Assembly: GCA_900550955.1 (NCBI GenBank)
Contig: URUF01000046.1
Coordinates: forward strand, 1-15,809
From: an uncultured Eubacteriales bacterium
GTDB lineage: Bacteria > Bacillota > Clostridia > Christensenellales > Aristaeellaceae
DNA length: 15,809 nt
Reading direction: 5' to 3'
Positions 7,181 to 13,571 of this stretch are shown piece by piece. The notes under the pieces were generated by a model. That model had not been told where the DNA came from. It ran no database searches and saw only the letters and a list, made by a program, of their open reading frames with translations. The position numbers and the translations under genes are program-made. Position 1 is the first letter of the stretch. Every line of letters starts with the position of its first letter.

Positions 7181-7231
7181 ACCGGGCCCGGGCGGCGAAT
7201 GCGCAAAGCGTAAAAAAGAAAAACCGCCTCA

Positions 7232-7260
7232 TTGCGTCCGGGCGGAAGCGCCGCTATACT
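7232..7260 (+). promoter_or_regulatory. Probable promoter of the alkyltransferase-like gene
   Basis: TTGCGT (7232-7237) and TATACT (7255-7260) are 17 bases apart. The -35 is only partly conserved. Transcription would begin near 7267, very close to the ribosome binding site. Confidence 0.55.
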
Positions 7261-7280
7261 CGGCGTAGGAGGGATGCTTT

Positions 7281-7772
7281 ATGGCAAACGAAAGCCGCAA
7301 GGACTTTAACGCGATGCTGGCCGACCCCAAGGATATGCCCAAAATACAGCGGATTACCGACCCCGCTTCCATTGCCAAATACGGCGGGGACCGCATGTAC
7401 TTCGCCCCGCCCATGGCGTATGACCGAATCATGCGCCAAATCCCCTTTGGCAGGCTGATCACCGTAGGCGAAATCCGCGCCTGCCTGGCCGCGCGTGCCC
7501 AGGCGGATTTTACCGACCCCATCACGGCGGGCATTTTTGTATCCATCGCCGCCTGGGCCAGCGAGCAGCGCGCAAGCGACCCCACGCCCTACTGGCGCAC
7601 GCTCAAGGCGGGCGGCGAGCTCAACCCCAAATACCCGGGCGGGGTGGAGGCGCAAAAGCGGCGGCTGGAGGAGGAGGGGCATACGGTGATCGCGCGCGGG
7701 CGCACGAACCTTCGCTGGTATGTAAAGGGCTACGAGCAGGCGCTTTTTGCGCTGGCGGACGTTTGCCTGTAA
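7281..7772 (+). CDS. Alkyltransferase-like (MGMT family) DNA-binding protein
   Basis: This 163-residue protein carries the winged-helix DNA-binding half of O6-methylguanine-DNA methyltransferases. The stretch from IMRQIPFGRLITVGEIRACL (about residues 50-69) and the WRTLKAGGELNPKYPGG segment with GHTV after it are typical of a Firmicute MGMT-family subgroup. The PCHR active-site cysteine motif is absent, so it cannot transfer alkyl groups to itself. By analogy with alkyltransferase-like proteins it may flag alkylated bases for nucleotide excision repair, or it may be a regulator. GGAGGG lies eight bases before the ATG. It stands alone, with its own promoter upstream and a terminator-like hairpin about 85 bases downstream. 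Confidence 0.85.
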   Translation: MANESRKDFNAMLADPKDMPKIQRITDPASIAKYGGDRMYFAPPMAYDRIMRQIPFGRLITVGEIRACLAARAQADFTDPITAGIFVSIAAWASEQRASDPTPYWRTLKAGGELNPKYPGGVEAQKRRLEEEGHTVIARGRTNLRWYVKGYEQALFALADVCL

Positions 7773-7781
7773 GCGCGGATA

Positions 7782-7847
7782 TCCAGTAAAATCAAGGTTT
7801 TCAGAGGCAGAGAACGCGGTGTAAAGCCGCAAAAATCAAATACTGGA
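7782..7847 (+). other. Possible structured or remnant sequence after the MGMT-like gene
   Basis: TCCAGTA (7782-7788) pairs with TACTGGA (7841-7847), enclosing a GCGG/CCGC hairpin (7816-7819 with 7827-7830). In one plus-strand frame the sequence also reads as a short coding tail (CKAAKIKYWKDEGR, then stop), so it may be the degraded 3' end of a lost gene instead of an RNA. I do not recognise either. Confidence 0.25.
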
Positions 7848-7855
7848 AGGACGAA

Positions 7856-7887
7856 GGGCGCTGATACGCAAAAATCAGCGCCCTTTT
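7856..7887 (+). terminator. Rho-independent terminator-like hairpin
   Basis: GGGCGCTGAT (7856-7865) pairs perfectly with ATCAGCGCCC (7874-7883) around an 8-base loop and is followed by TTTT. It would end transcription from the MGMT-like gene. It sits just before the replication-initiator remnant and may have come with that mobile element. Confidence 0.75.
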
Positions 7888-7909
7888 CCTTGGAAAGAGG
7901 CAACAGGTC

Positions 7910-8013
7910 ATGGCAGTATTCCGTATAGAAAAACCCGCGATTACACGGTCATGCCGAACCGGCATCTGCGAAACACGGCGCTGTCGCCGAAAGCAAAGGG
8001 GCTTCTCGGATAA
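7910..8013 (+). pseudogene. Truncated, frameshifted start of a conjugative-element replication initiator
   Basis: From ATG 7910 the frame reads MAVFRIEK; it then continues one base out of frame from 7939 as DYTVMPNRHLRNTALS and on to KAKGLLG before a stop at 8011. The join lies in a run of five A at 7929-7933; six would restore EKTRDYTVM. From memory this matches the conserved N-terminus of replication initiator / helix-turn-helix proteins (RepA_N or DUF6017-like) carried by integrative conjugative elements of gut Firmicutes. Only about 33 of the several hundred expected residues remain. GAGG lies upstream of the ATG. The rest of 8014-8120 shows nothing I can identify. It marks decay of a mobile element at this site. 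Confidence 0.7.
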
Positions 8014-8120
8014 AGAAAAACGCCACGGAAACACGCAGCTTCCACGATATCCGTTTGGGGTAAAGGTTGCTATGCAGGGCGTTTTCAGGTATTTCCTCGT
8101 TCCCAAAAGAATTTTATCAA

Positions 8121-8134
8121 ACTACCAGAATAGT
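8121..8134. promoter_or_regulatory. BlaI-type operator, upstream site (imperfect)
   Basis: ACTACCAGAATAGT has matching outer arms ACTA/TAGT and ends just upstream of the -35. It is the least conserved of three sites spaced 27-28 bases apart. Confidence 0.5.
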
Positions 8135-8135
8135 G

Positions 8136-8164
8136 TTGACAAGGCCGCACTATTGTGATAGTGT
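8136..8164 (+). promoter_or_regulatory. Promoter of the blaI-M56 operon
   Basis: A perfect TTGACA (8136-8141) is followed after 17 bases by TAGTGT (8159-8164), a weak -10. The -10 is part of the middle operator, so repressor binding would block polymerase directly. Transcription would start near 8171. Confidence 0.7.
8148..8163. promoter_or_regulatory. BlaI-type operator, middle site
   Basis: CACTATTGTGATAGTG is a perfect 6-base inverted repeat with a 4-base centre, lying in the spacer and the -10. BlaI/MecI repressors bind short dyads of this kind at their own promoters. Confidence 0.72.
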
Positions 8165-8175
8165 ATGGGACGTAA

Positions 8176-8189
8176 ACTATTGCAATAGT
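8176..8189. promoter_or_regulatory. BlaI-type operator, downstream site
   Basis: ACTATTGCAATAGT is a perfect 14-base palindrome just after the expected transcription start and before the ribosome binding site. It shares ACTATTG and ATAGT with the middle site, 27 bases away. Confidence 0.72.
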
Positions 8190-8211
8190 GTGTAGGAAGG
8201 GATTTGATCGT

Positions 8212-8583
8212 ATGGCGATAAAGCTCTTTGATTCTGAACTGAAGGTCATGAGCGTTTTGTGGAAAGAGGGCGATAGGACCGCAAAACAAATTTCCGATAT
8301 TCTCAAGGCGGAGATTGGTTGGAATATGAATACGACCTACACGGTCATTAAGAAATGTATCGCAAAGGGCGCAATCCAGCGCGGGGAGCCAAACTTTCTG
8401 TGTCATGCGCTGATTCCCAAAGAGGCGGTGCAGGAGGCTGAAACCGATGAACTCATTGGCAAGCTCTATGACGGCTCCGCTGACAAGCTCTTTGCCGCCT
8501 TGCTTGGCAGAAAGAAACTGTCGGCCGAACAGATTGCAAGGCTGAAACAAATCGTTGGCGATTTAGGCGAGGTGGGCAAATGA
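8212..8583 (+). CDS. BlaI/MecI/CopY family transcriptional repressor
   Basis: This 123-residue winged-helix repressor has the N-terminal fold of BlaI/MecI (residues 6-68: FDSELKVMSVLWKEGDRTAK, then NMNTTYTVIKK in the recognition-helix region) and a C-terminal dimerisation tail. It should bind the dyads at 8121-8189 and repress its own operon until cleaved or displaced after the partner protease is activated. ATG 8212 is chosen over an upstream ATG that lies in the downstream operator, because the protein then begins as BlaI proteins do and AGGAAGGG lies about ten bases ahead. Its stop overlaps the M56 gene start in ATGA. Its codons are richer in A and T than those of neighbouring genes, suggesting acquisition by transfer. 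Confidence 0.9.
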   Translation: MAIKLFDSELKVMSVLWKEGDRTAKQISDILKAEIGWNMNTTYTVIKKCIAKGAIQRGEPNFLCHALIPKEAVQEAETDELIGKLYDGSADKLFAALLGRKKLSAEQIARLKQIVGDLGEVGK

Positions 8584-10871
8584 ACCTGCTGCAAATGAGC
8601 CTCTCTGGCGCTGTGATGATTTTGGTCATTGTGGTCATCCGCGCCTTGGCCATCCATAAGCTCCCCAAAAAAGCCTTTCTGGCGCTGTGGGGAGCTGCGG
8701 CGGCGCGGCTGCTGATACCCTGCTCCTTTCGTTCCGCATTAAGCGCCTATTCGCTGCTGAAGCCGTTTGCTCCGGCTGCGGAGGCGGGAAAGAATGTGCC
8801 CGCGGTTCCGTTCACGCCCATGGCGCCGGTGCAGCATATGGCGCCCCTGCCTGCGGCCTCTGCTGGGAATATGGCGGCCGTTTCCTTCCATCCATGGATG
8901 GCCGCCTGGGCGGTTGGCGTGCTGGCGTGCGCGGTATTCTTTGCGATGGCTTATCTGAAATGCCGAAAGGAGTTTCAGGCTTCTCTGCCCGTTGACAACG
9001 AATATGCGAAGCGATGGCTCAACGAACACCGCATTGCTCGTACCATTGAAATCCGGCAGTCTGGCAGGATTTCCGCGCCTCTGACCTACGGCGTGTTCCG
9101 CCCGGTCATCCTCATGCCGAAAACGGCGGATTGGGATGATTTGGATACGCTGAACTATGTGTTGGCCCACGAGTATGTGCATATCCGCCGCTTCGATGCT
9201 GTGGCAAAGCTGGCGCTGACGGTTGCCCTTTGCGTCCACTGGTTCAATCCCGCGGTGTGGATTATGTATGTCCTTGCCAACCGGGATATCGAGCTGTCCT
9301 GCGACGAGGCGGTGATTCGCCAATTCGGAGAGCGCACAAAAGCGGCGTATGCCATGGCCCTCATTCGCATGGAGGAAAGCCGAAGCGGGCTGACCCCTCT
9401 GTGCAACAATTTCAGCAAAAACGCTATCGAAGAAAGGATTGTTGCGATTATGAAAATCAAAAAGACCTCGCTGGCCGCGCTGATTGTCGCAGCGGCTTTG
9501 GTCGTCGGCGTGACAACCGCCTTTGCGACATTTCCGAAGGCTGACGAGAACGCATCTCCCAGAGCCGATGTGCCGGTTATGGAAGGAACAGACCTATTGT
9601 CCTATGTTGATTCGGAGGACGGCAAGACCTATTACAGCTTTGACGGCGGAAAAACCTTTCAGCCGCTGACAGATGAAGAATACGAGGCCCGCTTTCCATC
9701 TCCCGATGTGGAATGGTGGACGTATGACGAATACAAGGCATGGCTCGAAAACGAAAAGGTCGAGCTGCAAAGCATGATCGGCGAAAGGGGCTGGACGGGC
9801 GGCCGGGGCGAATTTGTTTGGACGCAGGAGATTGTGGATGAAACGATTGCGATGTACGAGGATATCCTCAAGAACATCCAAAACGGCATGCTCTACGCCA
9901 AAACGATCGACGGAGAAGGCGACATGTTTGGCATGGTGACCTACGAGCCAGCCAATACCGCGTCGGGAGTCCATGAGAGCCCTGCCACAGCCGCCGACTT
10001 CGCGCCGTATGCGCCATACGGCCTTGCCTGGGACGAGGGCGAAAAGGCCCTGTTCTGGAACGGGCAGCGCGTGCGCTATTTCCTCGACGGCGCGGACATG
10101 GACGAGATGGGCGCAATGGCGGTCCGCCTGGAGTACGCCGACGCGGAGTTCGTGGGCGATATCGACGTTCACACGGTGCGCCAGCGTGTGCAAAACGCCG
10201 ACGGCAGCTTTAATCCTATGGGGCCGCTGACGGGGCTGGAGCAGTATTCCCAGGCAGACTATGACATGAACACGTTGACCGTCGCCACTGCGCTGGAGGC
10301 CGAAGCCTGCACAACGCAGGAGATTTCCGAAGCCTTGGAGGGAACGCAGGCGCTGCTCCAAGCCTACATTCCCTTTGGCCTGAGCTGCGAAACGGACGCC
10401 TCCACCGGCGAGATCAGCATGCGCTGGCAGGGAAAGCCGGTACACAGCGTCTATGACGCGGAAAAGGGCGCATGGATTGCCAATAGTATGCGCGGGCTGT
10501 ACCTTGGCCCGGACGCGGTGGACTTGGAGGCGGTTTATGAGCAGGGGGAGCTTACCGGCCTGCGGGAAACGCCATCCCAGCCCGCCACGGAAATCGCTTT
10601 TGCGGCAGAAGGCAGCGCGGCAGAGCCGGGCACAGCTTTTGCCGAGCTCTTTGAAAAGTATGCCCCCTTCGGCATTACCTATGTAGAAGCTGCGGGGGCC
10701 AGCGGGGCGGGAAACGTGTCCTACAACGGGAAGCTCGTCAGCCAGTTCGCCGACCTGGCTCCGGGCGGAGGCGCGTTTACGTTCTCCTCCGCAGAGCAGG
10801 GGAATTTCTCCGTAAAGACAGTCTACGGCAATCACGGAAGGCTGATAGGGGTAGAGGCCGTTGCGGACTGA
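8580..10871 (+). CDS. M56 (BlaR1/MecR1-like) sensor metalloprotease with long C-terminal domain
   Basis: This 763-residue membrane protein has BlaR1 architecture: spans near residues 7-25, 33-49 and 107-127, a cytoplasmic zinc protease domain with HEYVH at 197-201 and ELSCDEAV at 238-245, then a span at about 296-316. BlaR1 has a penicillin-binding domain after that span; here there is none. Instead come a YSFDGGKTF module (351-360) with a helical stretch to about 450, known in other clostridial M56 proteins, and three diverged repeats beginning at Y477 (YAPYGLAW), Y596 (YIPFGLSC) and Y694 (YAPFGITY), each followed by a W/Y-x-G-[QK]-x-V strand. Binding of an unknown external signal probably activates the protease to inactivate the BlaI-like repressor. 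The start overlaps the repressor stop by 4 bases. No separate target gene such as a beta-lactamase is adjacent. Confidence 0.88.
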   Translation: MNLLQMSLSGAVMILVIVVIRALAIHKLPKKAFLALWGAAAARLLIPCSFRSALSAYSLLKPFAPAAEAGKNVPAVPFTPMAPVQHMAPLPAASAGNMAAVSFHPWMAAWAVGVLACAVFFAMAYLKCRKEFQASLPVDNEYAKRWLNEHRIARTIEIRQSGRISAPLTYGVFRPVILMPKTADWDDLDTLNYVLAHEYVHIRRFDAVAKLALTVALCVHWFNPAVWIMYVLANRDIELSCDEAVIRQFGERTKAAYAMALIRMEESRSGLTPLCNNFSKNAIEERIVAIMKIKKTSLAALIVAAALVVGVTTAFATFPKADENASPRADVPVMEGTDLLSYVDSEDGKTYYSFDGGKTFQPLTDEEYEARFPSPDVEWWTYDEYKAWLENEKVELQSMIGERGWTGGRGEFVWTQEIVDETIAMYEDILKNIQNGMLYAKTIDGEGDMFGMVTYEPANTASGVHESPATAADFAPYAPYGLAWDEGEKALFWNGQRVRYFLDGADMDEMGAMAVRLEYADAEFVGDIDVHTVRQRVQNADGSFNPMGPLTGLEQYSQADYDMNTLTVATALEAEACTTQEISEALEGTQALLQAYIPFGLSCETDASTGEISMRWQGKPVHSVYDAEKGAWIANSMRGLYLGPDAVDLEAVYEQGELTGLRETPSQPATEIAFAAEGSAAEPGTAFAELFEKYAPFGITYVEAAGASGAGNVSYNGKLVSQFADLAPGGGAFTFSSAEQGNFSVKTVYGNHGRLIGVEAVAD

Positions 10872-10935
10872 CGCAACCCAGACCTTGATAAGGCATCGCG
10901 CATACGCAGGGCCATGCAATATAGGGGGCGTTAAA

Positions 10936-11100
10936 ATGAGCGATAGTCAAAACGACCCCCTGCGGATACATTGTGCGGCCTGCGGAGGAAAAACACGGAT
11001 AAAGGCGTATGAAGGTACTGGCGTTTCCGCTGCGCTGCCCGAGGCGCAAAAAGAAATACGCATAGAGGTAGTGCAGCTGAAAATGGCATTGGGCAAATGA
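10936..11100 (+). CDS. Degraded cysteine-rich KTR-like small protein
   Basis: This 54-residue reading frame resembles the cysteine-rich KTR family carried by conjugative transposons and ICEs. It keeps the first knuckle and name motif (CAACGGKTRIK, C13 and C16) and the tail EVVQLKM. Between them the frame is wrong: the expected second knuckle appears in another frame at 11024-11050 as FPLRCPRRK, with the last cysteine changed to arginine. The pattern fits a deletion of about 8 bases before the knuckle and one lost A after it, so the frame closes again but the zinc site is destroyed. A weak GGGGG precedes the ATG. It is probably a non-functional relic, although it could still be translated. Confidence 0.6.
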   Translation: MSDSQNDPLRIHCAACGGKTRIKAYEGTGVSAALPEAQKEIRIEVVQLKMALGK

Positions 11101-11119
11101 GCCAGATGGATGAAACACA

Positions 11120-11166
11120 GGGGCTGTTGCAAAAGCAGATGAATCATCTGCCGTAGCAACAGCCCC
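11120..11166. terminator. Long two-part hairpin between convergent genes
   Basis: GGGGCTGTTGC (11120-11130) pairs perfectly with GCAACAGCCCC (11156-11166) and encloses a second stem GCAGAT/ATCTGC (11135-11140 with 11146-11151). It follows the KTR-like stop by 19 bases and also lies downstream of dapL on the other strand. T-runs are poor on both sides, so it may be a bidirectional terminator or a repeat element. The CTGTTGCAAAA edge resembles IS6-family inverted repeats, but no transposase is present. Confidence 0.55.
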
Positions 11167-11206
11167 TTCTCACTTGCCCCACAATGTTTTCTGATTGGGA
11201 GCGCGC

Positions 11207-11225
11207 ACCGCCGAGAGCGGTTTTT
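11207..11225 (+). terminator. Short plus-strand terminator
   Basis: ACCGC (11207-11211) pairs with GCGGT (11217-11221) around CGAGA and is followed by a T-run. It would stop read-through from the M56 operon into the antisense of dapL. Confidence 0.5.
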
Positions 11226-11270
11226 GGCAATGCCGCAATCAAGGCCAAGCCTCCGCGTATCCCCGTTCGC

Positions 11271-12503
11271 TTACGCCCCGGTCATCCTTTCCCGGATGCG
11301 CGCAAGCGCTTCCTGGGTTTTTTCCAGCGTGTTAAACGCCGTCAGGCGGAAATAGCCCTCGCCGCAGGGGCCGAAGCCCGCGCCGGGCGTGCCCACCACG
11401 TTGGCCTCCTTGAGCAGCTTGTCAAAAAAAGCCCAGCTATCCATGCCGCCTGGCGTGCGCATCCAAATATAGGGCGCGTCCACGCCGCCGTACACCTCAA
11501 AGCCCGCGGCCGTAAGCCCCTCGCGGATGATGGCGGCGTTGTTCATGTAATAGCGGATGGTGGCCTGGCACTGCGCCGCGCCATCAGGGGTATACACGGC
11601 CGCCGCGGCGCGCTGCACGGGGTAGCTTACGCCGTTAAACTTGCTGCCCATGCGGCGCTTCCACATTTGATTGAGCGAAACGGCCTCGCCGTTTGCGCCC
11701 AGCCCCTTCACGCCGTGGGGAATCACCATGTAGCCGCAGCGCGTGCCGGTGAAGCCCGCCGTTTTGGAATAGCTGCAGCACTCAATGGCCACGTCCTTCG
11801 CGCCCTCCACCTCGTAGATGCTCTTGGGCGCGCCGGAGGTGATAAAGGCCTTGTACGCCGCGTCATACACGATGATGCAGCCGTTTTGCCTGGCATAGTC
11901 CACAAATACCTTCAGCTGCGCGCGCGTAAGCGTGGTGCCTGTGGGGTTGTTGGGGTAGCACAGGTAAATCACGTCCACGGGGCGGTCCGGCAGGGGCGGC
12001 ACAAAGCCGTTTCCGGCGTTGCAGGGCAGGTAGCACAGGCGGTTCCAGCGGTCGTTCACATACTCGCCCGCGCGCCCGGCCATGGCGTTGGAATCCACAT
12101 ACACGGGGTAAACGGGGTCGGTCACGGCAATCGCCGCGTCGTCGGAAAACAGCTCCTGCACGTTGCTCACGTCGCACTTCGCGCCGTCGGACACAAACAC
12201 CTCGTCAAAGGCCACGTCCACGCCCAGGGGCTTGTAATCATGCTCAATAATGGCGTTCACCAAAAAATCATACCCGTAATCCGGGCCGTAGCCATGGAAG
12301 GTTTCGGCCTGGCCCATTTCCCGCACGGCCCTCTCAAACGCCTCTATCACGGCGGGGGCCAGGGGGCGCGTCACATCGCCAATGCCCAGGCGTATCACGT
12401 TTGCGCCGGGGTTTTGGGCGGTATATTCCTTCACGCGGCGGGCAATCTCCGCAAACAGGTAGCTGCCGGGCAGCTTGGCGTAGTTAGGGTTTACCTTCAG
12501 CAT
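11271..12503 (-). CDS. dapL: LL-diaminopimelate aminotransferase
   Basis: This 410-residue PLP enzyme converts tetrahydrodipicolinate directly to LL-diaminopimelate with glutamate as amino donor, bypassing the succinylase and acetylase branches. It begins with the family signature MLKVNPNYAKLPGSYLFAEI and has IRLGIGDVTRPL, HGYGPDYGYDFL, CYPNNPTGT and YDAAYKAF. The PLP lysine is K247 in SYSKTAGFTGTRCGY. Length matches the family. It lies 27 bases downstream of dapF in the same direction; the product is the substrate of DapF, so the pair finishes meso-diaminopimelate synthesis for peptidoglycan and lysine. GGGAGG lies eleven bases before the ATG, with GGAAG closer. Confidence 0.96.
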   Translation of the reverse strand: MLKVNPNYAKLPGSYLFAEIARRVKEYTAQNPGANVIRLGIGDVTRPLAPAVIEAFERAVREMGQAETFHGYGPDYGYDFLVNAIIEHDYKPLGVDVAFDEVFVSDGAKCDVSNVQELFSDDAAIAVTDPVYPVYVDSNAMAGRAGEYVNDRWNRLCYLPCNAGNGFVPPLPDRPVDVIYLCYPNNPTGTTLTRAQLKVFVDYARQNGCIIVYDAAYKAFITSGAPKSIYEVEGAKDVAIECCSYSKTAGFTGTRCGYMVIPHGVKGLGANGEAVSLNQMWKRRMGSKFNGVSYPVQRAAAAVYTPDGAAQCQATIRYYMNNAAIIREGLTAAGFEVYGGVDAPYIWMRTPGGMDSWAFFDKLLKEANVVGTPGAGFGPCGEGYFRLTAFNTLEKTQEALARIRERMTGA

Positions 12504-12530
12504 CTTCCATCCATCCTCCCAAATTGCGTT

Positions 12531-13370
12531 TCAGGGCTGCAGCCATTCGCCGTCGTACACAAAGGTGGCGGGGCCGGTCATGTACACGCGGTTGTCCTGC
12601 GCGTTCCACTCAATCGCCAGGGTACCGCCGGGCAGGGCCACCTCAACCGCCCGCTCGCACAGCCCGGATAGCATGCACGCCACGGCGGACGCGCACGCGC
12701 CCGTGCCGCAGGCCAGCGTTTCGCCGGTGCCGCGCTCCCACACGCGCATGCGGATGTGCGTGCGGTCAATCACCTTCACAAACTCCACATTGGTTTTTTG
12801 CGGAAAATCGCTGTGCCGCTCCAGCTTGGGGCCGTCCGTTGTTACGGGGGCGGAGGCGGGATCGTCCACAAAGCACACCGCGTGGGGGTTGCCCATGTTC
12901 ACCAGGGTAAGCGCGTAGGCGCGCCCATCCACCGTTACCCTATGCCCAATCACCGGCTTGCCCGCAGCCAGCGAGGGAATTTTCGCCCCGTCCAGCTCCG
13001 GCTCGCCCATATCCACGCGCACGCTTTTCGTCAGGCCGTTCTCATCCAGGTTTAGCCGCATCGCCTTTACCGCCCCGCCGGACTCGATGGTGAATTCCGT
13101 CTTATCCGTCAGCCCACGGTCGTGGCAGTATTTGGCCACGCAGCGTATGCCGTTGCCGCACATGCCGCTTTCGCTGCCGTCGTTATTGAACATCTGCATG
13201 CGAAAATCCGCAATTTTGCTTGGCAAAATCATAATCAGCCCATCCGCCCCGCAGCCGAAGTGATACCGGCTCATGCGCACGCTCAGCGCCGAGGGGTCGG
13301 GCACGGTTTCCTCAAAGCCGTTGATATAGATATAGTCGTTTCCAATGCCTTCCATCTTGGTAAAGCGCAT
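12531..13370 (-). CDS. dapF: Diaminopimelate epimerase
   Basis: This 279-residue cofactor-independent epimerase converts LL- to meso-diaminopimelate. The two catalytic cysteines are C71 in GMCGNGIRC and C221 in ACGTGACAS. The N-terminal MRFTKMEGIGNDYIYI and the FGCGADG and NMGNPHAV segments are typical, and the length is normal. ATG 13370 is preferred over further upstream codons because it gives the family N-terminus and follows GGCGGTGG; the promoter would fall inside a longer version. It is the first gene of a two-gene operon with dapL. Confidence 0.96.
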   Translation of the reverse strand: MRFTKMEGIGNDYIYINGFEETVPDPSALSVRMSRYHFGCGADGLIMILPSKIADFRMQMFNNDGSESGMCGNGIRCVAKYCHDRGLTDKTEFTIESGGAVKAMRLNLDENGLTKSVRVDMGEPELDGAKIPSLAAGKPVIGHRVTVDGRAYALTLVNMGNPHAVCFVDDPASAPVTTDGPKLERHSDFPQKTNVEFVKVIDRTHIRMRVWERGTGETLACGTGACASAVACMLSGLCERAVEVALPGGTLAIEWNAQDNRVYMTGPATFVYDGEWLQP

Positions 13371-13401
13371 TTTTCCACCGCCTTTCAGAGGGAACGGGAA
13401 T

Positions 13402-13430
13402 AGTATACCACAGTCTGCCATGTTTTGCAC
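13402..13430 (-). promoter_or_regulatory. Promoter of dapF-dapL
   Basis: On the minus strand TATACT (13402-13407) has TGG just before it as an extended -10. A weak -35, GTGCAA (13425-13430), lies 17 bases upstream. The leader is about 25 bases, so no riboswitch fits between this start and the gene. Confidence 0.55.
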
Positions 13431-13455
13431 CTGCGCGGCGCAAAGGCGCAATGAG

Positions 13456-13501
13456 AAAAAAGCGCGGCGCGTTCCGCCAGGAGGCGAACAAACGCGCGCG
13501 C
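13456..13501 (-). terminator. Terminator of the HMA-hydrolase-methyltransferase operon
   Basis: On the minus strand GCGCGTT (13491-13497) pairs with AACGCGC (13467-13473), with an inner CGCC/GGCG stem (13475-13478 with 13483-13486), then GCGC and six T (13456-13461). It ends the operon whose last stop is at 13572 and insulates the dapF promoter. Confidence 0.75.
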
Positions 13502-13571
13502 AGCGGCGCCGGGCTGTTCCTTTTTTTAAGTAAGAAAGGCGGCTAACCCTGTTTTTTCGCGGCAGGAAGGG

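Noticed and set aside
7951..7965. ATGCCG/CGGCAT hairpin as a regulatory site
   Set aside because: It falls within the former coding sequence of the initiator relic, where the sequence is explained by the peptide MPNRH.
7910..8158. An 82-residue plus-strand protein
   Set aside because: Its first eight residues belong to the initiator relic, the remainder is out of frame with the relic and has no recognisable features; the 3' part runs through the operators and promoter of the next gene.
8188..8211. Upstream ATG for the BlaI-like repressor
   Set aside because: It lies at the edge of the downstream operator, lacks a ribosome binding site and adds residues not found in BlaI proteins.
11120..11166. 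End of an IS6-family insertion sequence
   Set aside because: Only the edge resembles the IS6 repeat; both arms fold into one hairpin 47 bases long and no transposase is present, so it is recorded as a hairpin only.
11184..12671. Long open plus-strand frame opposite dapL
   Set aside because: It mirrors the codon structure of a clearly real dapL gene in GC-rich DNA, has no ribosome binding site and gives a histidine- and alanine-rich product of no known type.
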